Assembly: GCA_030737875.1 (NCBI GenBank) | Contig: CM060910.1 | Coordinates: forward strand, 248,404,427-248,468,426 | DNA from: Allium sativum | Lineage: Eukaryota > Streptophyta > Magnoliopsida > Asparagales > Amaryllidaceae | DNA: 64,000 nt | Reading direction: 5' to 3' | In this document: positions 38,792-50,315 of the stretch, piece by piece | Numbering within the stretch: position 1 is the stretch's first letter | Layout: the number at the start of each line of letters is the position of its first letter | Notes under the pieces: generated by a model | Databases searched by the model: none | What the model saw: the letters and a program-made list of their open reading frames with translations, nothing else | Told to the model about the DNA's origin: nothing | Program-made: the position numbers and the translations under genes

Positions 38792-40222
38792 CTAATGATT
38801 GAGATGATCAAGTGGTCGAACAAAATTAGTAAAACCACTCACAGTTGTATTTATTTGTTTTGGTACCCAGACTTGCTTATACAACAAACCATTAGAATTA
38901 ACTTTTGTACTCTTAGGAACCCAAATCGATTTGAATTTAACAAAACCCGTTTTATTTTCATTTGAGATCCAAGAAGGTTTAAATGGTTTGTTATAAAACA
39001 AATTCTCATTTCGATTGTGATTTACAAATCCTTTGAAGTTTTCAGAGTTAGAATTTTCAAAACAAACATTTCTAAAGTGATTTGAGGGATTTTTAAAGTT
39101 ACAAGAATTTTGATTTCTAAAAACATCATTTTTCCCGAATCCAAGTCCAGATTTATTTCCATGATAAACTTGGTTTTGTAACAGCATATTCAACGATTTT
39201 TCCCCATTAGAAAATTTATCCAATGTTGATTCTAATCGTTGAATTTTGGATTTCAGATCACTATTTTCTTTTAATAAATTTGAGCAATTATTTATAGCGA
39301 TCATCTGTTCAGCATTGGTCTGTTTTAAAACTAAATTCTCATTTTCTAACGATCTAATTTTGGCTTGGGATTCGGAAATTTCAAGTTCAAATTGTTTTTG
39401 CTTTTCCGACTCAAACTTCTTGGATTTTTCAATCTCATTTTCAAGTTCTTTCAAAATCAAACCACTTTTCTCCAAATTTTCATTTTCAGCAATTTCAAAT
39501 TTGGAATATATATCAGTCTTAAAAATTTCAAATTCCTTTTGTAGAAGATTGTTCAAATTTGATAACTCAATCTTGTTTTCTTTTAAGATCAAAATTTCCT
39601 TTTCAAACTTTTGAATATTTTTATTGAGATGAACAAGATTGGTTTTCAATTTTAAACAATTTTTGCAATTAGAATTTGAAGAATTCTTAATGTTTTTGAG
39701 TTTTGATTCCAAAACATTATTTTTGCAGATCAACTCAAGCTTCTCAGATTTCAGAAGTTTATTTTTAGATTTTAACTTCTCAACAGATTCAGTTAAACCA
39801 TTTAAACGGTGAATCAAAGAAATATTTCCTGTTGAGTCTCCATCTGGATTTCCATCTGTACAACCTGTTGGGTACAAATCTGAAGCCGAGTTATCTTTCT
39901 GGGATTTTGAGCATTTGTCAATTTTTCCATATAGCGCGTTGAGAGTCTGCCAGATTTCCTGCGCAGTCAAACAATGAGAAATAAGGCTATATTGAATATC
40001 ATCAATATACGAATATAAAATATGAGTAGCATGTAAATTAAATTCAATATCAACCCTACTTACAATATCATACCCATTTTTAATACTATTCCAACATTTC
40101 ATATCAACAGATTTTAAATAAGATTTCATTTCTGATTTCCAATTTAAAAAATCTGTACCATTGAAAATAGATGGAATATGACTGGACTGACTCTCTATGG
40201 ACTGACAACTAGGATTCACCAT
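38792..40222 (-). CDS. gag: Gag-like protein of element B, intact
   Basis: This 476-residue open frame begins at the ATG 24 bases past the second PBS-like site. Residues 1-100 resemble the N-terminal half of copia gag (UBN2 type): NGTDFLNWKSEMKSYLKSV at 21-39 and an ATHILYSYIDD...TAQEIWQTL segment at 65-94. The family normally continues through the rest of this helical domain to a CCHC knuckle; here the sequence jumps through a polar linker (101-142) to a long coiled coil (about 143-350) rich in K, E, L and N, with a CKNC at 186-189. The C-terminal 120 residues are Asn/Phe/Lys-rich and hold two WVPK motifs. With no zinc knuckle, RNA binding would depend on the basic coiled coil or a partner gag. 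The start is supported by the same ATG position in element A. It is the only intact retroelement reading frame in the window. Function is inferred from family only. Confidence 0.85.
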   Translation of the reverse strand: MVNPSCQSIESQSSHIPSIFNGTDFLNWKSEMKSYLKSVDMKCWNSIKNGYDIVSRVDIEFNLHATHILYSYIDDIQYSLISHCLTAQEIWQTLNALYGKIDKCSKSQKDNSASDLYPTGCTDGNPDGDSTGNISLIHRLNGLTESVEKLKSKNKLLKSEKLELICKNNVLESKLKNIKNSSNSNCKNCLKLKTNLVHLNKNIQKFEKEILILKENKIELSNLNNLLQKEFEIFKTDIYSKFEIAENENLEKSGLILKELENEIEKSKKFESEKQKQFELEISESQAKIRSLENENLVLKQTNAEQMIAINNCSNLLKENSDLKSKIQRLESTLDKFSNGEKSLNMLLQNQVYHGNKSGLGFGKNDVFRNQNSCNFKNPSNHFRNVCFENSNSENFKGFVNHNRNENLFYNKPFKPSWISNENKTGFVKFKSIWVPKSTKVNSNGLLYKQVWVPKQINTTVSGFTNFVRPLDHLNH

Positions 40223-40245
40223 TTCTCTAGAGTTAAAGAAAATAA

Positions 40246-40459
40246 CCAGGCTCTGATACCACTTGTAGTCTCCTTCTCGAGGATTTTAATCACACCCCGG
40301 TGGCCTACAATGGCACCTCAGAGACTGATTTCACGTCCTGCCTCTCGACATGGACAACCACCCACGGACATGTAGGGATAAGAGTCACTACTTCGCCACT
40401 AGATCATAGAGCGAGAACTCCCTATCATGTTGTAACCTTATACCAGCTCCGATACCACT
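40246..40459 (-). other. Element B leader with two PBS-like sites
   Basis: Reading minus from the 5' LTR border (40460), TGGTATCGGAGC (complement of 40446-40457) is a PBS with one mismatch. About 195 bases on, TGGTATCAGAGCCTGG (complement of 40246-40261) is a perfect PBS preceded by GGAGACTACAAG, which looks like an LTR end. Element A has only one PBS and lacks the intervening segment. The intervening segment ends in a module with GCCACCGGGGTGT and ATTAAAATCCT that also occurs in the spacer (complement of 37378-37445). Confidence 0.75.
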
Positions 40460-43400
40460 TGTTGGATCTAGAATTACCCTAGAGGGGGGGGGGGGTGAAT
40501 AGGGTTTTTCACAGTTTTTAACTGAATTAAAAACTTAACGAGATATATAATAATAAACTGATCACAGAAAATAGCAGAAACTGAAATGCAGAAAATAAAT
40601 CACACACAGATGTACCCAGCTTCGGCAAAACCCTGCCTACTGCTGCATTTCTAAGGTTTCTACTAGGTGATAGAACAGTTCCCGCATACAAGACCATGTA
40701 CACTTGCAAACCCTGCTCCTATTCTAACCCTACGCTCAAACCCCTAGACTGATCTAAACCCCTAGATCAGATTTCCCGAATTACAAAACCTGTAACTCGT
40801 AACTCAGATTTACAGACTCTGAAACTGACAGTCAACTCCTTGACTAAATCCCCCTAGATTTTACAGACCTAGAACTGTTCAGAAATGATTTTACAACACA
40901 ATTAAAAAAACAGAATGTAAAACAAAAAAATGTAAACCCTAGTTCTTAAAATAAAATAAAAAAAAGTTCATATTAAAGGGGTCATCCCCTTTTCCTATTA
41001 AAAACCGGCCGGCCCATTTTCTTTTCTTGCTTCATTCTTCTGCCCGATCCTCTTTTGCCTCTGAGAAAAAAATATGGCGGCTAGGGTTTTCTAGGGTTTT
41101 CTTCATTTGCCCCAAATCGATTCGGTTGCTGTCGAAATCAAACCTCTGATGCTCTAGTCTCTACGGCTTTCTGGTTCTTCGATTTGAGATGCTTTTCTCT
41201 GGCGTCGATCGAAACTGTGAGTGTATAAAAAGAATTTTCTTTTTGCTGCTTTGAATATTGATTGAATAATTTCGATACTTTGCCAGTGATGTTATGGGTG
41301 TTATTTATAGGGTATTAGAAACCCTAAATCGTGTCTCTGATTTCACAAGTGACTCGGTCTGATTAGGGTTTCCCCTTTTTGTCTGTCTTCGATTTGAATT
41401 GTTGCTTCCCGACTTTGAAATATACTCTGATTGCTGAAACGTCTCTGTAAAAAATTGGAAACAAAATAAATGATTTCCATTGTTGATTAATTCGGTTTTA
41501 AAAAATAATTTTGAAAAGAAAAAGAAAAACTTCCCTTTTTGAAATTCTTGATTGAAATCAATTTGTTGCCTTGAACAATTCATGAATTAATTTGAAATTC
41601 ATGCGCATATTTGGACATGCTTGTGGTCCTTTGATTTAACATTGATTTTCTCGGCAAAAAAGAATTGTGTGACTTTTTAATGAAATATTTACCAAAAAAA
41701 AACTTTGAGTAAAATCTGCAACTCCAATTGACTTTCCCAATTTGCTGTGAACCATTCAGGAAACAAAAAAAAATGTTTTTGTGTCCCCTTGTGATAATCC
41801 CTTGTGTAATTTGATCACTTGCTCGATTTAAATTCTGAAAAATTAATCCTCTGCTGAAATGATGCCGTATAAAAATTTATCTGCTCAACACTGGAAATAT
41901 GTCTTTGGCCAAAGAAAAACTTGCTCAAAAAAACAGTGTGATTTCTGGAATTTAATAACTTGACTTTGTGGTCTCCCTTGATTTCATACTTTGCCAAAGA
42001 TTTGCCAAATAGAAATGCCAACTGACTTGTTGAAATCTGGAAAGAAATCTTGGCAAAAATAGATTCTGAAAAACTGAAAATAATGTAGAAATGATTTGTG
42101 TAACACATTCCATATATGATGGTGGATTTCTTGCCATAAAATTGTAATGAGCTGATTTGAAATTGAATCATAAATACTTGCCAATTTTTTGCCTTTAAAA
42201 GCTCGATTTGATTTCACCTATATAGCCATGCTGATTTGTTTCTTGTCAAAATTAATGCTGCTTTGACATTTTTGAGCTGCTTTCCTGCCCATGAGCATTA
42301 CTGGCTTGTCTTGCTTCATTGTATTCATGCAGTCTTGAGCATTAGTCCATGTTTGTGCACAGCCTTGTATCATTGTGATACTCATGTAGATTTTGCACAT
42401 TTGTACACTTGTTTGCTTTAACCATTGCTGTACATGCATGTTACATCCCCATGCCTTGTTGTGTGAATACATGAAGCTGCACCACCTTGTTGTTGCACCA
42501 TCTTTGCATTTGTTTGTTCTTCTTTGGCCTGTTCTAGTTGCAATTGTTCCTCGACATGCTGAAACACACTACTGCACCATCTTATATTCATGCATTTGTT
42601 AGAATAGTGTTATTCCTTGACCATTTTGAAAACTGCACCTGAACTGTGTTGCAATGATGTTGCCATGCCACTTCAGTTTGCTTTCAGTTGCTAGTACTTT
42701 ATTCAGTTTTCATGTTGGCTGTGCTCGACACTTTGCTTTTGCTGAGTTATATCATGTTCTTGAACCTGTTTGTGGCATGTACTTGTACATTGACCTGAGC
42801 TTGTTCATACATGATCATTCTGAAGTGAAATACATGTGTGCATTTTGAATTGATGTTGCCTCGACCACTTTTGTTTGTTCATGACACATGTATATGCTTG
42901 CTTGCTGGCTTGGCTTTGACTTGTATACTTGCATGCTCAAGTTTGTACTGTGAATTGTGCTCGACCATTTTTGTTTGCACTTGTCATGCTATGCTGCTTC
43001 ATTGACTTTCTTGTGCTTGTGCCATGAGCATGCTTTGACCTTTTGCTCGACCATTTTGGTTTGAGTTGACTTTTGCATACTGATTTGCATTTGGGTACTG
43101 AGTCGAGATGGTCCACGTGGCTACTCCTCAGTTGCTCACTGATTGGCGAGGCAGTGCACACGTGTATATTTATACACGTGTGTATATGCAGCCATTCAAT
43201 GTATATTTTCTTGTCCCTGCACTGTAATATGTGTATATACATACACATGTATGTGTATACATGTATCGTGCTCTATTTATATACATTAGATCAAGTCATG
43301 AAAAAGGATGAGAAACACACCAGAAATCTGAGGCAAATAAAAATTCAAAAAAAAATTATATTTGCATATATTCAGTATTATTTCTATTGCAGTATACTGT

Positions 43401-43961
43401 GTGTTTCTGTTTCATGTGTGACAGGTAAGCGGGGATGACTGGACTGATAGTGAAGATGCTGTGAAGACAGAAGACTGAAGATACAAGACAGAAGATGAAG
43501 CAGCGTGTGTAAAAAGAATGTATAAAAGTTTGTATACTGAAATGTAAACTGAATGAATGTATGAATGTTGCAGTGAGGAGCTGTGTATATATGAAATGTA
43601 CTGATGTCTGTAATAAACAAGTTTGATTGAAATAAAATATCATTTTATTGTTGTCAAACGAACTTGTCTATTTTATTCTGTTTATATACAAGTACAAATA
43701 TTCTGTGAATGTATAAATAGTGGAGTTACAAGAGTTGTACTGTTTGAATGCATGAAATAAAATATTATATTTAAATAAAATACTGTGTTAATATTTGAAT
43801 GTCTGTACAGTAGTATTTCACTTAAATATAAATATTATATTCTTGTTTGATGTGAATATAAAACAGTACAGCGACAAACACATTTAAGATAATATATACT
43901 TGTTTGTTATCATCAAACAAAAATCATATAATTGTTATATACAACTACGTTATATACAACA
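40460..43961 (-). repeat. 5' LTR of element B (3.50 kb)
   Basis: This is the near-identical partner of 32388-35888. It starts TGTTGGATCTAGAATTACC and ends ATACAACA on +. The + poly-G run after the terminal motif is longer here than in the other copy. Confidence 0.93.
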
Positions 43962-46005
43962 TTATTGAATCTCACACATATCTCAAATCAAAATTTTTTA
44001 ATCTGGTGTGATTGATTCATTAAATTCTGATATTTTCATATTCCTCAAATGATTTCAAGTAAACAGTATTTTAATAATTAGATCATGAATCATCATATGT
44101 GGCCATCATCTTGACAAGTATGATTTGAAACTATGTTCTGTGTTGCTCTAATACTGTTTTGAAAAATGTTTGTTCTGGAATCACATGCTTGCTGCTCTGA
44201 TACATGTGCATAATCTATTATCTGTCTGTTTGGGCTTGGTACTTAATAATTTTTTTGTCTATGACATTCTTGTTCAGTATCATGTTAAAATTCCTCGTAA
44301 ATAGAGACACCAAGTGGTATCAGAAGCGCCTTATATTTGTTTCACCCATCTATACTGAGATTCAAATTTCCACCTTGTATAGATCCACACATTTTTTTTG
44401 CCTTATACAAATAAATGTGCTAAATTTGTCTGGCTAAGTTTGTGTTTAAATTTCTGGTCTGAGATGTCCATGATAGTCCATCAGGGTGTAATTAAATTCC
44501 TCGATAAAGGAGACTACAATTGGTATCAACTTTTGCATCCATCTGTTTTTGAATTTTCACCTTATATAGACACCATACTCATTTTTTCCCCTTGTATAAA
44601 TCTGTATAAATTCTTCTTGTAATTGATTTTCAATTTTAAAATTATTTATTTTTTATTCATTCAGAAATTGAAATCAATATCCAATTTGTGCTGTGTTTAT
44701 AATTCATCAAAATTATTATCAGTTTTTGAAATTGTGATGAATTGTGACTGCAGTATATTTCACAACAAGAGGAGATTTTATTTGGATTTTCATGATGGTT
44801 GAATATTTATTATAATATCTTTGAACTGGCAATTATTTCACGACCATCTCCTTTATCTATCACCCGTCTGCCATCCATCATGATTTTATATTAATGTGGA
44901 GAGTTTATATTTTTTTAAAAGGAAAAATCATCTTGTTTTAAAACAGTGAAAATTATTTGTGATAGAAATGGGACTATATTATTATTCAGAATTAGTGAGA
45001 ATTGAAAATTTTCAATAATCCCTGTACAGTCGAGCTTATTTCATAATATAATTAATTTAGAAATTTATTTCACAGTCCATTTCTGTGCCTACCACATTTC
45101 TATCATCCATATTGGTTTCATATACCGAGGAGTTTTTTTTTCTTTTATAAAGCTGAAAATGATAAAAATATAATTAATATATAAGAGTGTCTCTAACCTC
45201 ATTTAAAAATCCAAGCTCTGGTTATGCATGGTTATGAGACGTCTTATAATTTAAGCTGCGACTGATCCCATTTAAAAATCCAAGCTCTGGTTATGCGTGG
45301 TCAGTGTGCTCTTAAATAAAAAGGAAATAAAGTGCTGAAAATAGAAATAAATTTTGAAATTCTCCTCTGAGTATAAAAGCCAGCCTATCAATCCATCTTC
45401 TATTCTGTGAAATATGTTGAAATTTTATGACGTATTATGATTTGTTGATTGATAGGTATTAGGATTTGAGATTATTCGATTTTCTCACTTAAGTTGAATT
45501 ATTGATTATAGTTCAAATCCATCACTGTTTTTGTGCCATATTTTTATAAAAATCCTTTGAAAATAATTGGAAATGAATTGTTTTTAAAACTCTCTCCATT
45601 TTATATAAAATTCATCGTATATCCGTCATTTTCTACAATGTGAAATATGCCACCTGTTCTTAGAATATTATGATTTTTGTTTGACTGATTAAAATTTATA
45701 ATGACAGTTCTTCCTCTTAAGCTGATATTGTATTTGTTAGTCATTTTTCATCTATATTTTAAATTCTGTATCCTTTTGATGATAACAAAAGGGGGAGAAT
45801 GGGTTGAGATTTTGATTTATGAGTGAATATTTTATAAATATTTTTAAAATTCAATTTTTCAAATTTTTTCACTCATGCACAGTTATAGGGGGAGTTTTTG
45901 TTGTAGGGGGAGCTTTCAAATAGGGGGAGTTCAATATTCAGTGTCAAACACATTTATTATATTCAAAATCCTCATATTTGTTTGTCATCATCAAAAGGGG
46001 GAGAT
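43962..46005 (+). other. Element A non-coding spacer, right part
   Basis: This continues 31402-32387 after element B (TSD copy at 43962-43966). It holds two segments of PBS-like character, 'ctcgtaaatagagacaccaag tggtatcagaagc' near 44305-44330 and 'aaaggagactacaat tggtatcaac' near 44504-44530. The short reading frames at 44204-44622 lie in this repeat and have no recognisable product. Confidence 0.75.
45787..46005 (+). other. Element A PPT and PPT-like copies
   Basis: AAAAGGGGGAGAT at 45993-46005 touches the 3' LTR. Additional tracts are AAAAGGGGGAG at 45787-45797 and AGGGGGAG at 45887-45894, 45905-45912 and 45922-45929. The order and spacing mirror element B. Confidence 0.88.
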
Positions 46006-46365
46006 TGTTGTATATAACAGTGTTGTATACACAATTATATGATTTTTGTTTGATGATAACAAACAAATATATTTTATTTTAAATGTGTTTGTTATTGTAC
46101 TATAACATAACAGACAGGAATATAATATTTATATTTAAATAGAATACGATTGTACAGAATTTCATATATCCTCACAGTATTTTATTTAAATTTAATATTA
46201 TATTTCAAACATACAAACAGTACAATTTCTTATAACTCCTCTATTTTTTCATCTCACAGAATATTGTACTTATAGGTAAACAGAATAAAATAGACAAGTT
46301 TGTTTGACAACAATTAAATAATATTTTATTTCTATCAAACTTGTTTATTACAAACATCAGTACAA

Positions 46366-46368
<3 letters not shown>

Positions 46369-46411
<43 letters not shown>
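46369..46411. repeat. (AT)n microsatellite in element A 3' LTR
   Basis: About 21 AT units; the 5' LTR has about 6 at 26990-27001. Confidence 0.95.
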
Positions 46412-46416
<5 letters not shown>

Positions 46417-47689
46417 CTCCTCACTCATACATTCACTCAGTTTACATTTCAGTATACATTTTTTTTTGATACAGACACTTTCACTGTTACACACACTATA
46501 TATTTTTTCATTGTCAATTTCTGTCTTCTGTCATCTTTTATCTTTTGTCTTCACAGCTTACAAGTCAGTCCAGTCTTCATACTGCTCAGTCCAATCATCA
46601 TCTTCATACCTGTCACATGAAACACAGAAACACACAGTATCTTGAACAGAAATAATTTCTAAATTCTAGCAGATATAATTTTTTATTTTAAAAATTTTAT
46701 TTGCCTCAGTTTTCTGATGTGTTTCTCATCATTTTTCATGACTTGATCTGATTCATCTGTGTCTAGACAGACAGTTTGTATATGTACAAGGACAGGAAAT
46801 TTTCTGATGGATGCAAATACACACGTGTATACACGTGTGCACTGCCTCGCAATCAGAATGTAGCGAGCAACTGAGGAGCAGCCGTGATGACCAACTCAAC
46901 TCAGTGTATACTCAGCTATCATTAAATGAAAAGTCAACAGCAAATTCATAAGTCAAGCAAGCATGTCAATACAGCATAGAATGGTCGAGCAAGTGAGTAC
47001 ACATGGAGGCAGTGTGAAGAATAAAGCATGTCATGGCAGCATGGTATAGTCGAGGCAGGATGGAAGTGTTCAAGCAAAACAAGTGCATGTAGCAGCATCA
47101 AAAAATGTTCAGTGTATAAATGAATGCAAGTAGTAAAGCAACAACATGGTAAAACTAACATGGCCGAGCTCAGTAATGGTTGGTACATTAAAACAAACTG
47201 GCAAAAATGATCAGTGGGTGCAGCATGCCAAAATGGTCGAGATTGTCAAAAATGTCAATGCAGCATTGTATGGTAGCACAAATGCATGGACCAGCAAAAT
47301 CAAATGTGCACAATGAAACATGGCACTAAGAAATATACAATCAGCTCAGCAGTTCAAGCGATAAATGGTACAGCTCATGTTCGGCGAGACAAGTTCTCAA
47401 ATTCAAGCAAGTGTCAGTGCAAGTGATACAAGTCAGTAAAGAGGAGTATACATAGTGTCAAAGTGGTCGAGACTTAAATACACATGTGATACTTGCAGCA
47501 ATTTCATGTATTGGTCAAGAAGATCAGAAAGGCACACAGCATGAACATGAGTGGATGGCACAGGACATGGACAAGCAAGATCTATAGTTTTCAAACATGG
47601 TGCAACTCTGGTTCAAGTAGACATATGCAGATTCACATATTCAGCAAGCAATTTTACAAATGAAGCAGCATAGATGTGGTGAAAATGGA

Positions 47690-47692
<3 letters not shown>

Positions 47693-47732
<40 letters not shown>
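47693..47732. repeat. Second (AT)n microsatellite in element A 3' LTR
   Basis: About 20 AT units replace a short CATACATATATG in the 5' LTR near 28272. Confidence 0.95.
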
Positions 47733-47737
<5 letters not shown>

Positions 47738-49349
47738 CACAAATATGATCAAGTGTTAACACACAAGTCCATTTAAAAAAAAAAAATTAGAGATCAAGGA
47801 TTTCAAACAATAAATCAAGAAATCTGCAAATCAGTTTTTGGCATAAAATAAATTTCCAGCAATTATATGGATGGTGAAATTTGGCAAGGTTCAGAAACCA
47901 AATTGCTTTCAGAAATAAAACAAATTGCAAAACAGTTTCCGGAAACAAAGTATTTTATTTGACAAGTAGGAAATCAGTGCATGACCAAAAAGATAACCAG
48001 TGGTTCAGGAAATTTACTCACGAGCAAATGACTTGGAAAACAATCAATTGTTTCCAGTTTTGAAAACAATCAATCCAGAAAATTAAATCATGGCTGAAAA
48101 TCATATTGGCAATAAATCAGAATGTCACGCAGCAAATAAATGATTCAATAGCAGTGTATTACAAACATGAAATCTATGTTTGGCAAGTCTTTAAAGCTCT
48201 CCAGATTTTGGGAAAGTAATTTTAGCAATAACAATTTTTTCCTGAAATCATTTTTCAAGATGGGCAGATTTAAATCAATTCAAGTACGGCAACATCTCAA
48301 ATCAGACAACAAAAGGCCACAATCAGTCCATAATATCATCTATGTTCATTGAGACAGTCAAGGCAACAAATTTACATCAAGTATTCAAAGCAGAGGAAAA
48401 CAAAAGGAGGAAACCGCAAAAAATATCAGCCAAGTCATTTATGGTGAAATCAGAGGGATGTAAGGATTTGATTACCCTATTTTAGCACCTTTACATCATC
48501 GGCTTTATAAATTGAAATCCAAGCACCAATTAAAAAAAAGAGAACAGAGAGAGTAACATTCAGATTAACTCACAGTCTTTCAGAAGGTTTCGATCGAGAG
48601 AGAGAATCCAAATCAATTCGATCGAGGAAAATAAAGAAGCCATCAATACTTTCGAGCCTCCAGAGAAAATTCCAGAAGCAATTCATAACAACAATCAATC
48701 GATTTGGGGAAGAACAAGGATACCCTAGCTCGGATTCCTTTCCAAGCCGCCTCCATTTTTTTTCAGAGAACAAAGGGATCAGATACAAATGAATGGGCCG
48801 GCTTTCTTTAAAGGGCTTAAATTTTTTTTTTAATATTAAAAGAGGATGACCCCTTTTTTAACTCCTTTATATTACTAGGGTTTCAAGTTTTTTTTTTGTA
48901 TTGTATTTTAATTTGCTTTGTAAAAATCATCTGAACAGTTTTCTAGTGTCTGTATAAACTAGAGTGAATCAGTCAGGGTCTTGACTGTCAGTTTCAGAGT
49001 CTGTAAAATCTGGGTTATGGATTACAGGGTTGTAATTCGGGAAATCTGATCGAGGGGATATCGGTCAGTCTACGGTTTTGAGCTTAGGGTTAGAATAGGA
49101 GCAGGGTTTGCAAGTGTACATGGTCTTGTATGCAGGATCTATTCTATTACCTAGTAGAAACCTTAGAAATGCAGCAGTAGGTAGGGTTTTGCCGAAGCTG
49201 GGTATATCTGTGTGTGATTTACTTTCTGCATTTCTGTTTCTGTTATATTCTGTAATCTGTTATTATATATATCTCATTAGATTTTTTAATTCAGTTAAAA
49301 ACCGTGAAAAACCCTATTCACCCCCTCTAAGGTTATTCTAGATCCAACA

Positions 49350-50315
49350 CATTTCATTCAGAAGATCAGAGAGAGAATTCAGAAAGGCGATCCCTCGAGT
49401 TTTCAGATTGATAATGATGGAATTCTGAGGTTGAAAGGACAAATTTATGTTCCAAACATCCCTGAGCTCCGGAGAGAAGTGCTGGATGAATGTCACAAAT
49501 CCAAATTGAGCATCCATCCAGGAGTGAGCAAAATGTATAATGATATCAAACGCACTTTCTGGTGGAGATCAATGAAAAGAGACATTTCCTTATACGTTAG
49601 CAGGTGTTCCACCTGTCAATAAGTCAAGAGCAATCAACAGAAACTTGCCGGATTATTGCAACCATTGGAAGTTCCAGGTTAGAAGTAGGAATGAATTTCT
49701 ATGGATTTCATAGATGGTTTGCCCAGAATCAGGACAGGAAATGACATTATTTGGGTGATCGTAGATCGTTTCACGAGGACCGCCCATTTTATACCTGTCA
49801 GATCGAATAGAACCACTCAAACTCTGGTGCAGATTTATTTCAAGGAAATTGTTAAACTTCATGGAATTCCCATGAGTATAGTTAGTAATCGTGACCCGAT
49901 TTTTGCTAGTAAATTCTGGGAAGCATTCCAAGCAGAATTGGGGACAAAGTTGAACTTGAGCACCGCTTATCATCCTCAAACAGATGGCCAAACTGACAGG
50001 GTGAATCGAATTTTAGAAAATCTATTACAGGCTTCTGTTATTGATTTTGGAGGATCATGGGAAGACCACTTGCATTTGGCTGAGTTCTCATACAACAACA
50101 ACTACCAAGCAAGCCTGAAAATGTCACCACTCGAAGCACTGTATGGTAGACCGTGCAGATCTCCCGCTTGTTGGATAGAACCTAGCAATAGACTTGTATT
50201 GGGACTAGATATGATTCGCGAAGTTGCGAATAAAGTCGATTTCATTAAGAAACGATTACTAGCCGATCAAAGCCGACAGAAGAGCTATGCAGATTCGAGA
50301 AGAAGAGATTTTTAA
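49350..50315 (+). pseudogene. Chromovirus integrase core
   Basis: The polyprotein resumes after element A. The zinc-binding segment shows CHKSKLSIHPGVSK and, after a spacer with WWRSM, CSTC; the next codon is a stop (49621), and three more stops occur by 49695. The catalytic core from 49701 shows MDFIDGLP (first Asp), SNRDPIFASKFW (second Asp), HPQTDGQTDR and an 'ILEN' Glu, so the DDE triad appears intact. GRPCRSPACW, typical of Tekay/Del integrases, follows. Stop codon at 50313 where the frame should continue. It would insert the cDNA into chromosomes if functional. Confidence 0.92.

Larger units (their letters stand above)
32388..43961 (-). mobile_element. Element B: young gag-only Sirevirus-like retrotransposon
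   Basis: The 11,574-bp element lies inside element A in the opposite orientation. TSD ttatt (32383-32387, 43962-43966); LTRs of 3501 and 3502 bp. By eye the LTRs differ by only about ten substitutions plus homopolymer lengths. Reading minus: 5' LTR, PBS-like site, a second PBS-like site about 195 bases later, intact 476-codon gag, 2.9 kb of non-coding spacer, multiple PPTs, 3' LTR. No pol is present. This fits the published TR-GAG class of non-autonomous plant elements that keep only gag. Near-identical LTRs and an open gag suggest recent movement with pol supplied by an autonomous Sirevirus elsewhere. Confidence 0.9.
26627..49349 (+). mobile_element. Element A: Sirevirus-like gag-only copia retrotransposon
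   Basis: TSD cattt (26622-26626 and 49350-49354), LTRs of 3280 and 3344 bp, PBS at 29909 and PPT at 45993 define the element on +. After removing the nested element B its interior is about 4.5 kb: a broken gag and a long non-coding spacer, with no protease, integrase or RT. The terminal motif GGGGGAGATTGTTG, the repeated polypurine tracts, the TTTGATGATAACAAA motif and the coiled-coil gag are characteristic of the Sirevirus (SIRE/Maximus) copia lineage. LTR copies differ by scattered substitutions and large microsatellite length changes, so A is older than B. Confidence 0.88.
46006..49349 (+). repeat. 3' LTR of element A (3.34 kb)
   Basis: This is the partner of 26627-29906. It is longer mainly because of (AT)n runs at 46369-46411 and 47693-47732 that are short in the 5' copy. 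It ends GATCCAACA before the TSD copy cattt at 49350-49354. Confidence 0.93.

Noticed and set aside
44204..44622. Two frames of 74-77 codons in the element A spacer
   Set aside because: They lie in repeated PBS-like modules and are not preserved in the collinear spacer of element B.
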